This document shows positions 45,423 through 55,573 of a DNA stretch of 64,000 nt, in pieces. The stretch covers positions 20,088,001 through 20,152,000 of the forward strand of contig JANTQA010000023.1 of the NCBI GenBank assembly GCA_027625915.1, given 5' to 3'. A program made the translations under genes and the position numbers. Each line of letters begins with the position of its first letter. The stretch's first letter is position 1. The notes beneath the pieces were generated by a model that had not been told where the DNA came from, did no database searches, and saw only the letters and a list, made by a program, of their open reading frames with translations. Source of the DNA: Anaeramoeba flamelloides (Eukaryota; Metamonada; Anaeramoebidae).

Positions 45423-47933
45423 ATGGATCAATTTAAAGAACTTGTTTCACAAAAAGAAATCAAACAAATAACAAACGAAAAGGAAACTTTATCGATTGTG
45501 TCTGATATTTATTCTAAAATCTTGATCTCTGTTGTTCATATTCGAGTCTTGTTAATTTTGAATGGGTTTGTGTCTTCGTCGCATTTTATTAAATCAGTCA
45601 ATTCTCTAGTTTCAATTATTGAAGAAAATGATCTCAATGATCAAAAGTTAGGTAATGATTTAAAAAATTTACTTTTAGAAAGTAAATCTTTAGTAATTTG
45701 TTATAAAATGAATGAATATTTAACTCAGCAACTGATGAAGCTCTTAAATTTACAAGACGAAACAATTGAGTCATTATTAATGATTAACACAAGCCAACTA
45801 AACGATCAGAAGATCACCAAAATGAAAGCCACACAAAAAGAAATCAAACAAACAAAGCAAAAGAAAGATCAAAAGGAAATTCACAAAGGAGAAGAAAAAG
45901 AAGAAAAAACAATTCTGGAAATAGTTAACGAACACAAAGAAAAAACAAACCAAAACCCCAAATCAAAATTAAGAGCAATTTTCAGATTATTGAATATTTT
46001 TGTATCTCAAACCGATCGTCGTATTGTCAGTGGTGAAAAAATCCTATTGGTTTGCATTTATTTACTCAAACAAAAAGAATACCTGAATGATTCCACGATG
46101 ATTGTATTAATTTTAAAATTAGTCTCAAAAGTAATTAAATTCTTACCGTTAAATTTGCTTTTGTCTTCAAAAATGTCGCTCATTTTAAAAGATCTAATTT
46201 TATATAATAAGTCAATTTATGGTGTTGTGGAACACGCAATGGAATGCTTAATCACAATAACGGTTGTTGGTGAACAAAAGAAACAAGAAAAAAACCAACC
46301 ACTGAAAACCCAAAGAGGATTTGCTTATAATCAAAATAATTCTAATGAATTGGGTTCCTTTGTTTCTAATTTCATTTCATATTTACAGAATTATTTAAAA
46401 AATTTGAAACTCAGCACTATAAAAAGATCAAAAAATAGAAATAATAGATTGGCCAAAACCAACAATTTAAAAAACCCAACAATGCTTATTAAAGTTATTA
46501 GAAGTTTAGTTGTCTGCTCCATTTATATTTCAAATTATCACAAATTATATATTACTACAAATCAAGTGAACACAAAGGAAAAACCATTAATGAGAAATCC
46601 CAAGACTTTGATCAGTCTCCTTTTAAAATATTTGAACCAAAACATTAACGACAATTTGTCTTTTAGCGCCTTTTATGAAATTGATAAAATAATGAAAAAA
46701 AATAAAAACTATTTTGATCAACTGAAAGAAAAATTATTTTCGTTCGTTTTGTTAAAAAATTCTAAAATTAAATTTTTAATTTTAACAAAAGTTATTGACG
46801 ATTATCTATTTCAAAATTTTAGTCAAAATATTCTACAACATGACTATTTTGGTTATTATCTGGATTTATTATTGCATTTTTTAAATGATCATGATTACAA
46901 AATTCGTTTCAACTCTTTAAAATTGATTAATAAATTATTAAATAAGGATTTGACAATTGAAACAAAAATTAAATTATTAGAAAACTCCTTCCCTTTGCTT
47001 TTCGACCCATGTTTACCATCCCGTGCTCACATTGGCACTAGAATTCAAACCCGATCCCAATCTCAACCAAAATTACAAATACACAATAAGAATAAGAATC
47101 AGAACAAGGGAAAGATAAATGATAAGGACAACGATAAGTGCAACGATACTATTCTCAAAAATGATATTATTTTGAATCAAATTCTTAAAAATTTAAATGA
47201 TAATGATATTGATTATAATGTTCAGAATTTAATTAATGGCGTTTACCAAACCTTGTTTTTTATTGAAAAACATCAAATTGATTTCCAAATGGATAAATTT
47301 AATTATTTATTAAACTGTTTAAGAAAAAATGGCCAAATTGATCTTTTTTTTCGCAAGCTTATCAATTTATTAGATTTCGATTTATTAAAAATTAGCCAAA
47401 TAAAGTTAATCCTATTAATTTTTTCTCAAATTGAATACAATTCCAAAAATGAAATTTTGTCCATAATATATTATTTATATAAAATTATTTTTGATTCAAA
47501 AAATGATTTTAATGCTAATTATCAAATATTATTTTCTGATAAGAAGAAAAAGAAAAAGAAAAGGAAAAGGAAAAAGAATAAATCAAAGCTTTCACCCCTT
47601 AAAAAGGAAATTTGGTTTCAACAATTAAATCATTTCTATGGGATCATATATGTTTTACAATTTGTTCAATATATCAAAAAAATATATAATATTTCTGATC
47701 ATTTTTGTAAAATATTTAACCCTTTGGATCCAAACTCTCAATTTAAAAAAAAATTAAAATTTAAAAGCAAATTGAAACAAAAAATTTTGAAAAAGGAATT
47801 AAAATTATTAATTTTTAAACCAAAAAATCTTTCCTATAAAAAAACTTTTCATTATTATGATAAATTAATCATGGATATATGTAAAGAGCAATCAATAATA
47901 AATTCGAAAAAACGTAAAAAGAAACAACATTAA
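45423..47933 (+). CDS. Large helical-repeat protein, possibly adaptin-like
   Basis: An 836-residue intronless product with a TAA stop. I do not recognise it firmly. It is rich in Leu, Ile, Asn and Lys and looks like stacked helices of the HEAT/ARM type through about 1-540 and 590-700. Stretches such as LLHFLNDHDYKIRFNSLKLI, followed by a turn and another helix, have the look of adaptin or cohesin-loader repeats. A weak resemblance to the trunk of AP-3 delta adaptin is from memory only. Low-complexity inserts interrupt it: a charged segment at about 135-180, an Asn/Lys/Asp-rich loop at about 545-585, and a lysine run at about 709-726 that could be a nuclear signal. The C-terminus is basic. There is no signal peptide or membrane helix. 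A partial duplicate lies upstream. An AATAAA follows at 48045-48050. Confidence 0.85.
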   Translation: MDQFKELVSQKEIKQITNEKETLSIVSDIYSKILISVVHIRVLLILNGFVSSSHFIKSVNSLVSIIEENDLNDQKLGNDLKNLLLESKSLVICYKMNEYLTQQLMKLLNLQDETIESLLMINTSQLNDQKITKMKATQKEIKQTKQKKDQKEIHKGEEKEEKTILEIVNEHKEKTNQNPKSKLRAIFRLLNIFVSQTDRRIVSGEKILLVCIYLLKQKEYLNDSTMIVLILKLVSKVIKFLPLNLLLSSKMSLILKDLILYNKSIYGVVEHAMECLITITVVGEQKKQEKNQPLKTQRGFAYNQNNSNELGSFVSNFISYLQNYLKNLKLSTIKRSKNRNNRLAKTNNLKNPTMLIKVIRSLVVCSIYISNYHKLYITTNQVNTKEKPLMRNPKTLISLLLKYLNQNINDNLSFSAFYEIDKIMKKNKNYFDQLKEKLFSFVLLKNSKIKFLILTKVIDDYLFQNFSQNILQHDYFGYYLDLLLHFLNDHDYKIRFNSLKLINKLLNKDLTIETKIKLLENSFPLLFDPCLPSRAHIGTRIQTRSQSQPKLQIHNKNKNQNKGKINDKDNDKCNDTILKNDIILNQILKNLNDNDIDYNVQNLINGVYQTLFFIEKHQIDFQMDKFNYLLNCLRKNGQIDLFFRKLINLLDFDLLKISQIKLILLIFSQIEYNSKNEILSIIYYLYKIIFDSKNDFNANYQILFSDKKKKKKKRKRKKNKSKLSPLKKEIWFQQLNHFYGIIYVLQFVQYIKKIYNISDHFCKIFNPLDPNSQFKKKLKFKSKLKQKILKKELKLLIFKPKNLSYKKTFHYYDKLIMDICKEQSIINSKKRKKKQH

Positions 47934-49175
47934 ATATAAGGTACAGATATACTTTTTATTATTCGATGGATTTATTTATTAAAATTTTGATTTATTTATA
48001 TTTTATCATTTAAAATTCTTGCCAATAAGACAAAAAAAAAAATCAATAAAACTTTATGATGAATTGTGGTTTTTCTATTTCTATTTATTTATCATTTCTG
48101 AAAGGGTTTCTTCTTTTTATGGTATGTTACAATTTATGGTAAATTTTTTAGATCATAAAGTTTTGAATATCCTATAATGTAATTATGAAGGGCGGGGGCA
48201 TATTATTTTGTGGGTAACTAATCTTTTTGCTAATAAAAGGTTAAATCTTCAAAACCAATTATCCCGAAAAATAATTTCGATATTCTGGATTAACTGTACA
48301 AAATCTCAGTATTAAAATCCTTCCCAGTATTTGGGAATGTTTGAAGGGTTTTAAAATTATATCAAAGTTTTGAACCGTTCAAAGAACTATATCTTTATTA
48401 TAGTCATATATTTTTTCTTATGATTGTAACAATATGATCAAAATGATAAGACTTTTTTGAATTTGAGAAGAATTAAAATGGGGATGAATTTTTTTTTTAG
48501 GAAACTTAATTTCATCAAACTTTTATTTTGATCAATTTAAATTCCAGTTCAATGATTTAGGAAAATCGTTTTAAAAATCAATATAATGCACTTACAATAA
48601 ATATTTTTGAAAATGAAGATTTATCAGTAATGTTTCTTTTTGAACTTTGATGTGTAGTTTTTAAATAAAAGTATTTAACAGTTTGGAATTTTGGATATAA
48701 ATCAATCTATTTGTGTAAGTAAATCCAAAATTTTGTTATTTGATGATATTTATAAGCAAAGTAATTATTTAAATGGCAAGATGGGGGAAAATGTAAATTT
48801 AAGAAAAAAAAAAAAACTTGAAATATTTATGGGTGGGATTTTTACTGTAAAATTATCAATTAAAAATGTGAAAATTCCAAAAATTGGTTCTGTTCACAAT
48901 TGCCTTTTCTTTTGAAGTAGAGATATTTAGTTAAGTAAGGATAAAATATTTCTGTTCAAATATATATTGGATATTTCAATATGAAATTGGTAATTTTTGA
49001 GTAATAATTTTCTGGACAAAATCACTTTTTATTCCTTTTCGTGGCATTTTTCTTTTAGAATCAAGAATTCAATTTTTAAGAAAACCTATTTGAAGTATCT
49101 CGTGAAATTGAAATTAATAATATCTAATCACATTCAAACCTTAATAAAAGGTGTTAATTCTAATTTTAATTATTA
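47934..49175. other. AT-rich intergenic stretch, nothing recognised
   Basis: Probable 3' UTR of the 836-residue gene at its start. A 74-codon frame at 48691-48915 shows no family features and is not called. Confidence 0.5.
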
Positions 49176-49376
49176 ACTCTGGTTCAAATTTTAAGAAAAA
49201 AACTTTCAACGGAAATTAAGGCACAAGAATAAAACCAAATCAAGGCACAAAATTCAAATTTGAGAAAAAAATTATTTGTGTATAATAAAATTCGAAAAAA
49301 TTTACTTTATTTTTAGCTTTTTTTTACTATAGAAAATTTTGTTCTGAGTTTGTGTTTTAAAAGAGGTGCTGGTGAA
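49176..49376 (+). mobile_element. MITE family A, copy 15 (diverged)
   Basis: Recognised by the ordered motifs TTCAACGGAAATTAAGGCAC, AATCAAGGCACAAAATTC and the right arm GTGTTTTAAAAGAGGTGCTGG. Confidence 0.5.
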
Positions 49377-50639
49377 TTAATTATTAAAAAAAATGTATTA
49401 AAATCAAAGTTTCTCAATATTTTTAATCGACTTTTTAAATTTTGAATTGAAATTTTTAATTTTTATAATTTTTATGTTTTGATTTTCCTTATAGGTGGTG
49501 ATATTTTCAACCTATTTTTTGGTACTAGAATACTTTCAAATCAAGTCACAACAATTACAAATCCAACTAAAAATAAAAAGATTACAGTATTTTCAAATCT
49601 AAATTTCACACAAAAATTATTTTTTAGAAAATACTTAACATTTTGAAATATAAATCCACAAGGTAAAAAATCTAAAGAATATTTTTTTTTATATGGTTTT
49701 TACCCAATAAAAACTATTTGCGTCCAACACTTGATCCTTATTTTTTTTTTCTTTGTGAATGTTTGTTATCGATAATATTACAGACTTGTGAAGAGTGTAT
49801 AAAAAATCGTGAAAAAAAAGTGAAAAAATAAATTTTAGATTGCTTGTAATGCAGCCCAAAAGCCCAATCAAGGACGAAAAAAAAATTACGGAATTTTCAT
49901 AATTCGGTTGTCAAGTGAATATACAACCTAGCATATTACCCTTTTTACGAATCATCTATAAAAAAAAAAAAAGAAATTACATTACCTTACAAATGATATC
50001 CAAACAAGAGAATAAAATCAATACTAATTTTTTACATGATATGATATCCAATGAAGAATAAAAAATCACTCTTTCGTTTAAATAATTGAGATAATATTTA
50101 TTAATTTTTTTTGTGTTAAATGTGTGAATGATTCACAAAAATTTGAAAATTTTAAATTTGTTTCTGATGAATCTTCAATTTGGTTTAGGATTTATAGAAT
50201 TTCTTTTTTAATAAAACAACTTTTGAAAATAAATATCGTCATTTAAACAAAGTGACTACTTTTTTTTTTTTTTTTTAATTTTACCAGAATTGAAACTTTT
50301 TTAAAAGTTTTCTATTTTAACAAAATATGGACTCTTTTTTAGATTAAATTTTTTTTTTACTCATACCAATCTCTATATACAATTTAACGATTGTATCCCA
50401 CTTTATTATATTAAAAAACTTTATAAAATTTTTCAAAAAGTGTGAAATTTTTTTTGGGATTACCAGAATTAAATTTTTTTAAAATAATTTATGTTTAAAG
50501 TAAGGGTAAACTTTGCTTAAAAATACTGTTTTCCTTCGTGTCGCAATATCTCAATCACATTTAACGATTGGGATCATAATTTATTAAAATAGATAACTTG
50601 ATTAAAGTTTTAAATTTATGTAAAAGCTTTCACTACCTG
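49377..50639. other. AT-rich intergenic stretch, nothing recognised
   Basis: Includes two similar blocks (50395-50420 and 50560-50580, both with TTTAACGATTG) separated by about 170 bases. This hints at an old tandem duplication. No gene is called. Confidence 0.4.
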
Positions 50640-52085
50640 ATCATGAAAAATTTAAAAAAAAAAATAATCATTTGTTAATTTTTCACTTTTTAATAACTTC
50701 ACTTAAAATAAACACCCTTGGTTAATAAGAACTCTTTGATCAATAAATATTTTTTAAATTTATTTTACAATTTGTGTTGTAAAATCTAATTATCCAGGTT
50801 CTAATAATATTTTTTTCAAATTTCATAGTAAAGAAATTGAAATGACTTTATACATCTATAAGAAGTTTTTTTATTGCATTCAAATGGTATTTTAAATCTG
50901 ATGAATATCTTTGAAATAGGAGTATCGATTATTTGGACTATCAAAAAATTATTTGTTCTTTTAAATTGAAAAAATAATTGTTGTTTAATTTGATTTTTCT
51001 TTTATTTTTTTTTAATTTTCAAAATAAAGTGAAAAGTAAAGCAATTTTCGGTTTATTTCAAAAATTAAAAAAAAAAAAAAAATAGACATTAACTTTTCCA
51101 GAATTTAATAGAATTGAGTAAAAACAGAGATATTACTGTATTTTTTAAATTCTGGCTAAGCGTTGTTAGGTTTTCGTGGGTTATCTGTTTATTAGGAAAA
51201 TCGATATTTTTTCTTTAGGTTTTTTTGAATTTTCTATTTATTTGTGAAGTGTTCTAGGTTTTTTTGAGGTTTTCTATTTTATTTATGAAGTGTCTTATAT
51301 TTTCTTGGTGTTTTCTGTTTTATCTATTAAGTGTTCTAGGTTTTTTTGAGGTTTTCTATTTTATTTGGATAATCGATTGATTAACGTTAGGTTTTTTTGG
51401 GTTTTCTATTTATTTGTGAAGATGTTCTAGTTTTTTTTGAGGTTTTCTATTCATTCGGAAAATAAATAGATTTTCGTTAGGTTTTTTTTACTTTTCGAAA
51501 TAAACCGAAAATTTATTAAAATTTTCTGTTTATTTCAAAAAGAAAAACAAACCTAGAACACTTAACAGATAAAACAGAAAACACCAAGAAAACCTATGCA
51601 CCCCGCCGGACTTTACAGCACTTGACAGTGACTCTTTGTTAGGTTTTCCAGGATTCAAAGGAATTGAGGAAAATCTAATGATTTACTCGATTCTTTTCAA
51701 TTCTGGAAAACTGAGGGTACTTAATATTTATCATCAGTTATTTTTTTTTCATAATAGAGTTTTTTTAGAAAGCAGAGTGTTTTCAAAACTATGAGTTATT
51801 ATCTATTCAAATTAAATATCCTAAAGTCGAATATAACAAAAATTCATTGTCACATCCATTTAAAATTTTTTACCCCAATCTAGACCTTTTTTTCTGGACT
51901 GGAAACTTTTAAAAATCGGAGTACTGGGGAATATATGAAACAGCCTCAAGATTTTTAAGTTCTGGAATGTTGGTTATATTTTGAATAAACTTTATTATTA
52001 AAGGAGGAAATGGTAATTGAAGTAATAGTTTTTGTCTAACTTTTTATTTTTCAATTTTATTTTTCATACTAGTGTTTTTGAAAAT
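50640..52085 (+). repeat. Dispersed repeat F, copy 2, with internal minisatellite
   Basis: A relative of 1-960, ending at the shared TTTTTCAATTTTATTTTTCA block. It is longer because of the array at 51170-51540: units of about 45-50 bases of the type TTCTAGGTTTTTTTGAGGTT and TTTCTATTTTATTTGTGAAG. An inverted unit lies at 51536-51598 (AACCTAGAACACTTAACAG). Palindromic TTTTCCAGAATT/AATTCTGGAAAA blocks flank the array. The element encodes nothing visible. Confidence 0.65.
51170..51540 (+). repeat. Minisatellite of ~45-50-bp units inside repeat F
   Basis: About seven diverged units, each carrying AGGTTTTTTTGRGTTTTCTA followed by TTTATTTGTGAAGTGTTCT or a variant. Confidence 0.65.
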
Positions 52086-52644
52086 TGAAACCTTTAATAA
52101 ACTTTTAAAAAAGTCCTCACTTTTTTAAAACAGTTGAACCACCTTTACTTAATGTTTATTGTCGGATCCTTGGATCACAATAATATATCGGTCTTTTCTA
52201 AAAAAGAAACATGGTTTTTTATTTTGAAACACTTTTTAAACTTTTCAGAATGGGATATTTTGGCAACAGTAAAACATTTCATCCATCCCTTTCGATCTTT
52301 AAAACTGTACTGCATTTGTTTCAACTGGAAACTACATTTCTAAGTGTTTTAATTCCATGAGTTCTCTTCTTTGGTGAATGTTATTAAAATCTTGTAGGAT
52401 TTGCCCAAACACAAAAAATTTAAAAAAGAAAAGAAAGCCAAGTGAAGTTGAGAAAAAAAAGGTTTGTTAATTAGAATTATTATTATTGAAGAGAATAATT
52501 TCACATTATTGAATTTGTTGTTCAAATTTTAATTTTTTTTTTTTTTTTTTTTTTGTTTCCTTAACAATAAACAATAAACAATTTGAACACCAAGTTTGGT
52601 AGTTTGGTGAAGATTAGTTTTTTTAAAAAAGATTCTCAATTGTT
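52086..52644. other. Intergenic stretch downstream of the gamma-like gene
   Basis: Contains a 54-codon minus-strand open patch at 52175-52339 preceded by an acceptor-like TAG. Its composition is coding-like but its identity is unproven. The remainder, with a T22-type run near 52530-52555, should include the 3' UTR of the gene ending at 52645. Confidence 0.35.
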
Positions 52645-52948
52645 TTAGAGAATCGTACAGCACCCATCAAGATCTTCTGGTTTTTTCCATCTTCCATTTG
52701 AGTTGTCAAAATCAGGTACAAGTGGATCCTCGACTGTTGTTGAAAATTTTATTATTCTAAATCAAAAGAAAGGGAAAGAGGAAGGGAAAAGGAGCAAAAC
52801 GAAAGAAAGAAAAAAAAAAAAATTGATTAAAATACGTTGTTTCCGATCGATGATTTTTGAAAGGTGTAAAAAATTCTTACGATTGGATTGTTTTGTCTGA
52901 TGACTCGTTTGTTCCAAGTTCTTCTTTTGATAAATTTGTGACACTCAT
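52645..52948 (-). CDS. Small prenylated protein, probable G-protein gamma subunit
   Basis: Two exons on the minus strand, 52881-52948 and 52645-52756, joined across a 124-nt intron with a GTAAGA donor and a T-rich TTTAG acceptor. The product is 59 residues, too short and split to show as a single long frame. It starts MSVTNLSKEELG, and an in-frame TAA directly precedes the ATG. The C-terminal half reads VEDPLVPDFDNSNGRW, then KKPEDLDGCCTIL. The EDPL motif about 25 residues before a CaaX box (CTIL, which by the last residue favours geranylgeranylation) is the signature end of heterotrimeric G-protein gamma subunits, which bind G beta and anchor it to membranes. The N-terminal helix is shorter than usual (family about 65-75 residues), so an upstream exon may be missing. 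A different prenylated small protein is the alternative. Confidence 0.65.
52757..52880 (-). other. Intron of the gamma-like gene
   Basis: 124 nt, phase 2, GTAAGA to TTTAG, with a strong pyrimidine-rich run before the acceptor in the minus-strand sense. Confidence 0.65.
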
Positions 52949-53349
52949 TTAAAATTATTTATTTACAAAGAAATAAAAAATAAAATAGGAAAAGTTGTGA
53001 AAAAATAACTGCAAATTTTTTACAAATTATACAAATGAGTTTCGAATTCAGAATTTCGGAGGAAAAAATGCTCCAGATTTGAAAATTTTTTTTTGTAGTT
53101 GCCAAATTTGTTTTTTTTTGAATAAAAAAGAAAAGTTAATTGATCACATGAAGAACGGTGGAATTGGGTGTTCAATTTTTAAACCTCGACGTTTATTGTC
53201 TAAGATGTTCGAAAAATAAAAAAATTTTCAAAAAATAATTAATGGTAAATAACATGTTTGGGTTAATAAAAAAGTTTTTAAATGTGTAACAACGGAATTT
53301 TGTTTGAACTACTAAAAAAAGTAAATTCTAAAGAAAAGTTGACAAGATA

Positions 53350-53827
53350 CTGTAGTCAAAATAAAGCGTGCCAAAAAATTTAAGGCGTGTTTCAAAATAA
53401 AAAGCGTGTTTTTTTGTTATAGTTGACCTATACATTAACCAATCAAAGAAACCAATAATAAACCCTAAAAAAATATGGTATTGGTTTCTTAAAGTTCTAT
53501 TATTTAAAAAGAAATTCTAAAAATGAAGGATCAAATTGGAAAATTTATCTCAAAAAATAGAGTAAATTTTTATGGAAAATTTTTCATCAAAAAAATACAA
53601 AAAATTTCAAAAAAATTGAGACTATTATGAAAAATTTTCAACTATTTGCGTGAATAATTTAAATTTTACTGAAAATAACCAGACCTTTACTTTCAAAATT
53701 GATTTGTACTTAGGTATACTATTGGGTAGTAGATTGGACATTGCCTTGGTATAAGAATAAAAAAAAGCACGGATAATATTTTGAAACACGGATTATAGTC
53801 GTTGTGCACGCATTATTTTGATCACTG
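53350..53827 (-). mobile_element. Family B element, copy 2
   Basis: 478 bp flanked by TA. Plus-strand ends are CTGTAGTCAAAATAAAGCGT and GCATTATTTTGATCACTG, imperfect inverted repeats. The interior is shared with copies at 10343, 55093 and 61005 (for example TAACCAATCAAAGAAACCAA and GCCTTGGTATAAGAATAAAA). The TA site and CAGT-like end again suggest a Tc1/mariner derivative. It has no intact transposase. Confidence 0.8.
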
Positions 53828-53951
53828 TAATTTGAGAGAGCAGTGTTCAAAAAAAAACAAGTATACAATGTACTTGTTCGATCTAAGTTTAACAACACAA
53901 AGATCGTTTCGAATTAAAAAGATCTCAGTTCTCAAAACATATTTTGGGATA

Positions 53952-54204
53952 CTGTTATTTTCCAATTAATAAATAAAAATTTTTATTTCAATTTCCAAAA
54001 TGAAGATTAATTGATACAGCTACAATCAAATTCACCAGAGTGAAAATTTTTTCTTTGAGTGAACAAGGAAAGTTTAATTTATTGCTGAAAAATATCATTT
54101 CTAAACGATATTGTCAAGATCTTTGGATTTGCTTTAACTTATAAACTTGAAAAATATTTTGGATATGCACTAAAAATTTTCATTTTTTATTTGGAAAATA
54201 ATAG
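53952..54204 (-). mobile_element. MITE family C, copy 3 (inverted)
   Basis: 253 bp flanked by TA. Ends CTGTTATTTTCCAATTAA and ATTTGGAAAATAATAG. The interior is the reverse complement of copies at 30272 and 33970. Confidence 0.75.
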
Positions 54205-54256
54205 TATTAGCAATTCCTATTTATTTTTTTTTCTACATGACCATAAAGGATATTAA

Positions 54257-54501
54257 TTGTCAAGTTTAGCTACCAAGTTTTTTGAAAGATCAAACCAACA
54301 ATTTTTCTTTCAACTTTCCAAAAATTACCAAGAAAATAATAAACAAATCTTTAAAATTAAATCGACGAAAAAGGGAAATTCGAATCTAATTGATTTGTGG
54401 AATTTGAATTTTTTTTCAAGGATTTCCAACCTTTTTATAGAAAACTGAAGGACCATTTGTTTGTTTGATCTTTCAAAAAACTTGGTAACTAAACTTGACA
54501 A
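54257..54501 (+). mobile_element. Foldback element, 245 bp
   Basis: Terminal arms of about 38 bp pair almost perfectly: TTGTCAAGTTTAGCTACCAA on the left and TTGGTAACTAAACTTGACAA on the right, each followed inward by the GTTTTTTGAAAGATCAAAC motif or its complement. The open frame within is not a gene. A MITE-like element is likely. Confidence 0.75.
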
Positions 54502-55092
54502 ACAATACCCTTTTTGAACATTTAGAGGAGAGTTACTTTTTTCAAAAATTACTTTGAAAAATAATTAATTTTCAGTAAAAAGATCTTGATCCTTTTTTGG
54601 TTTTATAATTAAAAAGAAAAAAATTGCAAAAGCATTTTCCTTTTTTGGAAATCTTGAAAATTATATTTTCTGTCTTGTATTATGAGTAAGCAATATTTGA
54701 TTGTTATTCTTATTATCAAAATTCAACAACAATAAATTGAATATTTGACTCTTATTCAAAATGTTATTTGAAAAAAGATCTGAAATCCATTAGGACTATT
54801 GGTCAACCAAAGACACCCATTCACCACAGTTCTATTGGATCACGCTCAGATTGTTCTTCTCTATCAATAACTTTAAGGGAGTATTCAAGATTTTTATTGT
54901 CTTGTTACTGTTGAACTTTTCGTTTCTATTTTAAAAACCAGTTAAACTTTTAAGAAAAAAAGTTCAATATGATTTTTAATTGGAAAACTTTGTTGAAAAT
55001 CTAAAGTAATATTGATGTATAAAAAAAAAATAAAATTATTAAAGATAATACTTGAATAATATTCAAGAAATTTAAAAGAATATTCAACACTA
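54502..55092. other. Intergenic stretch with coding-like patch
   Basis: 54775-54915 is less AT-rich than its surroundings and open on both strands for about 25-55 codons, but no gene structure can be completed. The rest is plain AT-rich sequence. Confidence 0.35.
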
Positions 55093-55573
55093 CAGTGATC
55101 AAAATAAAGAGTGTACAAAGACTATAATCCGTATTTCAAAATAGTATCTATGTTTTTTTTTTCTTCTTGTACCAAGGCAACATCCAATCTACTACCAAAT
55201 AGTATACCTAAGTTCAAATCAATTTCGAAAGTAAAGGCCTCGTTATTTTCAGTAAAATTTAAATTATTAATGAAAATAGTTGAAAATTTTCAAAAATATT
55301 CACAATTTTTTTGAATTTTTTTTTGTATTTTTGATGAAAAAAATTTCATGAAAAATTTACTCTATTTTTTGAGATAAATTTTGCAATTAGATCCTTCATT
55401 TTTAGAAATTTCTTTTTAAATGACAGAACTTTAAGAAACCAATACCAGATTTTTTTAGGGTTTATTGTCAGTTTCTTTGATTGGTTAACATATAGGTCTT
55501 CTATAACAAAAAAACACGCTCTTTATTTTGAAACACGCATTATATTTTTTTGCACACTTTATTTTGACTATAG
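55093..55573 (+). mobile_element. Family B element, copy 3
   Basis: 481 bp flanked by TA. Ends CAGTGATCAAAATAAAGAGT and ACTTTATTTTGACTATAG. The interior aligns with 10343-10825 directly and 53350 and 61005 inverted. Confidence 0.8.
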
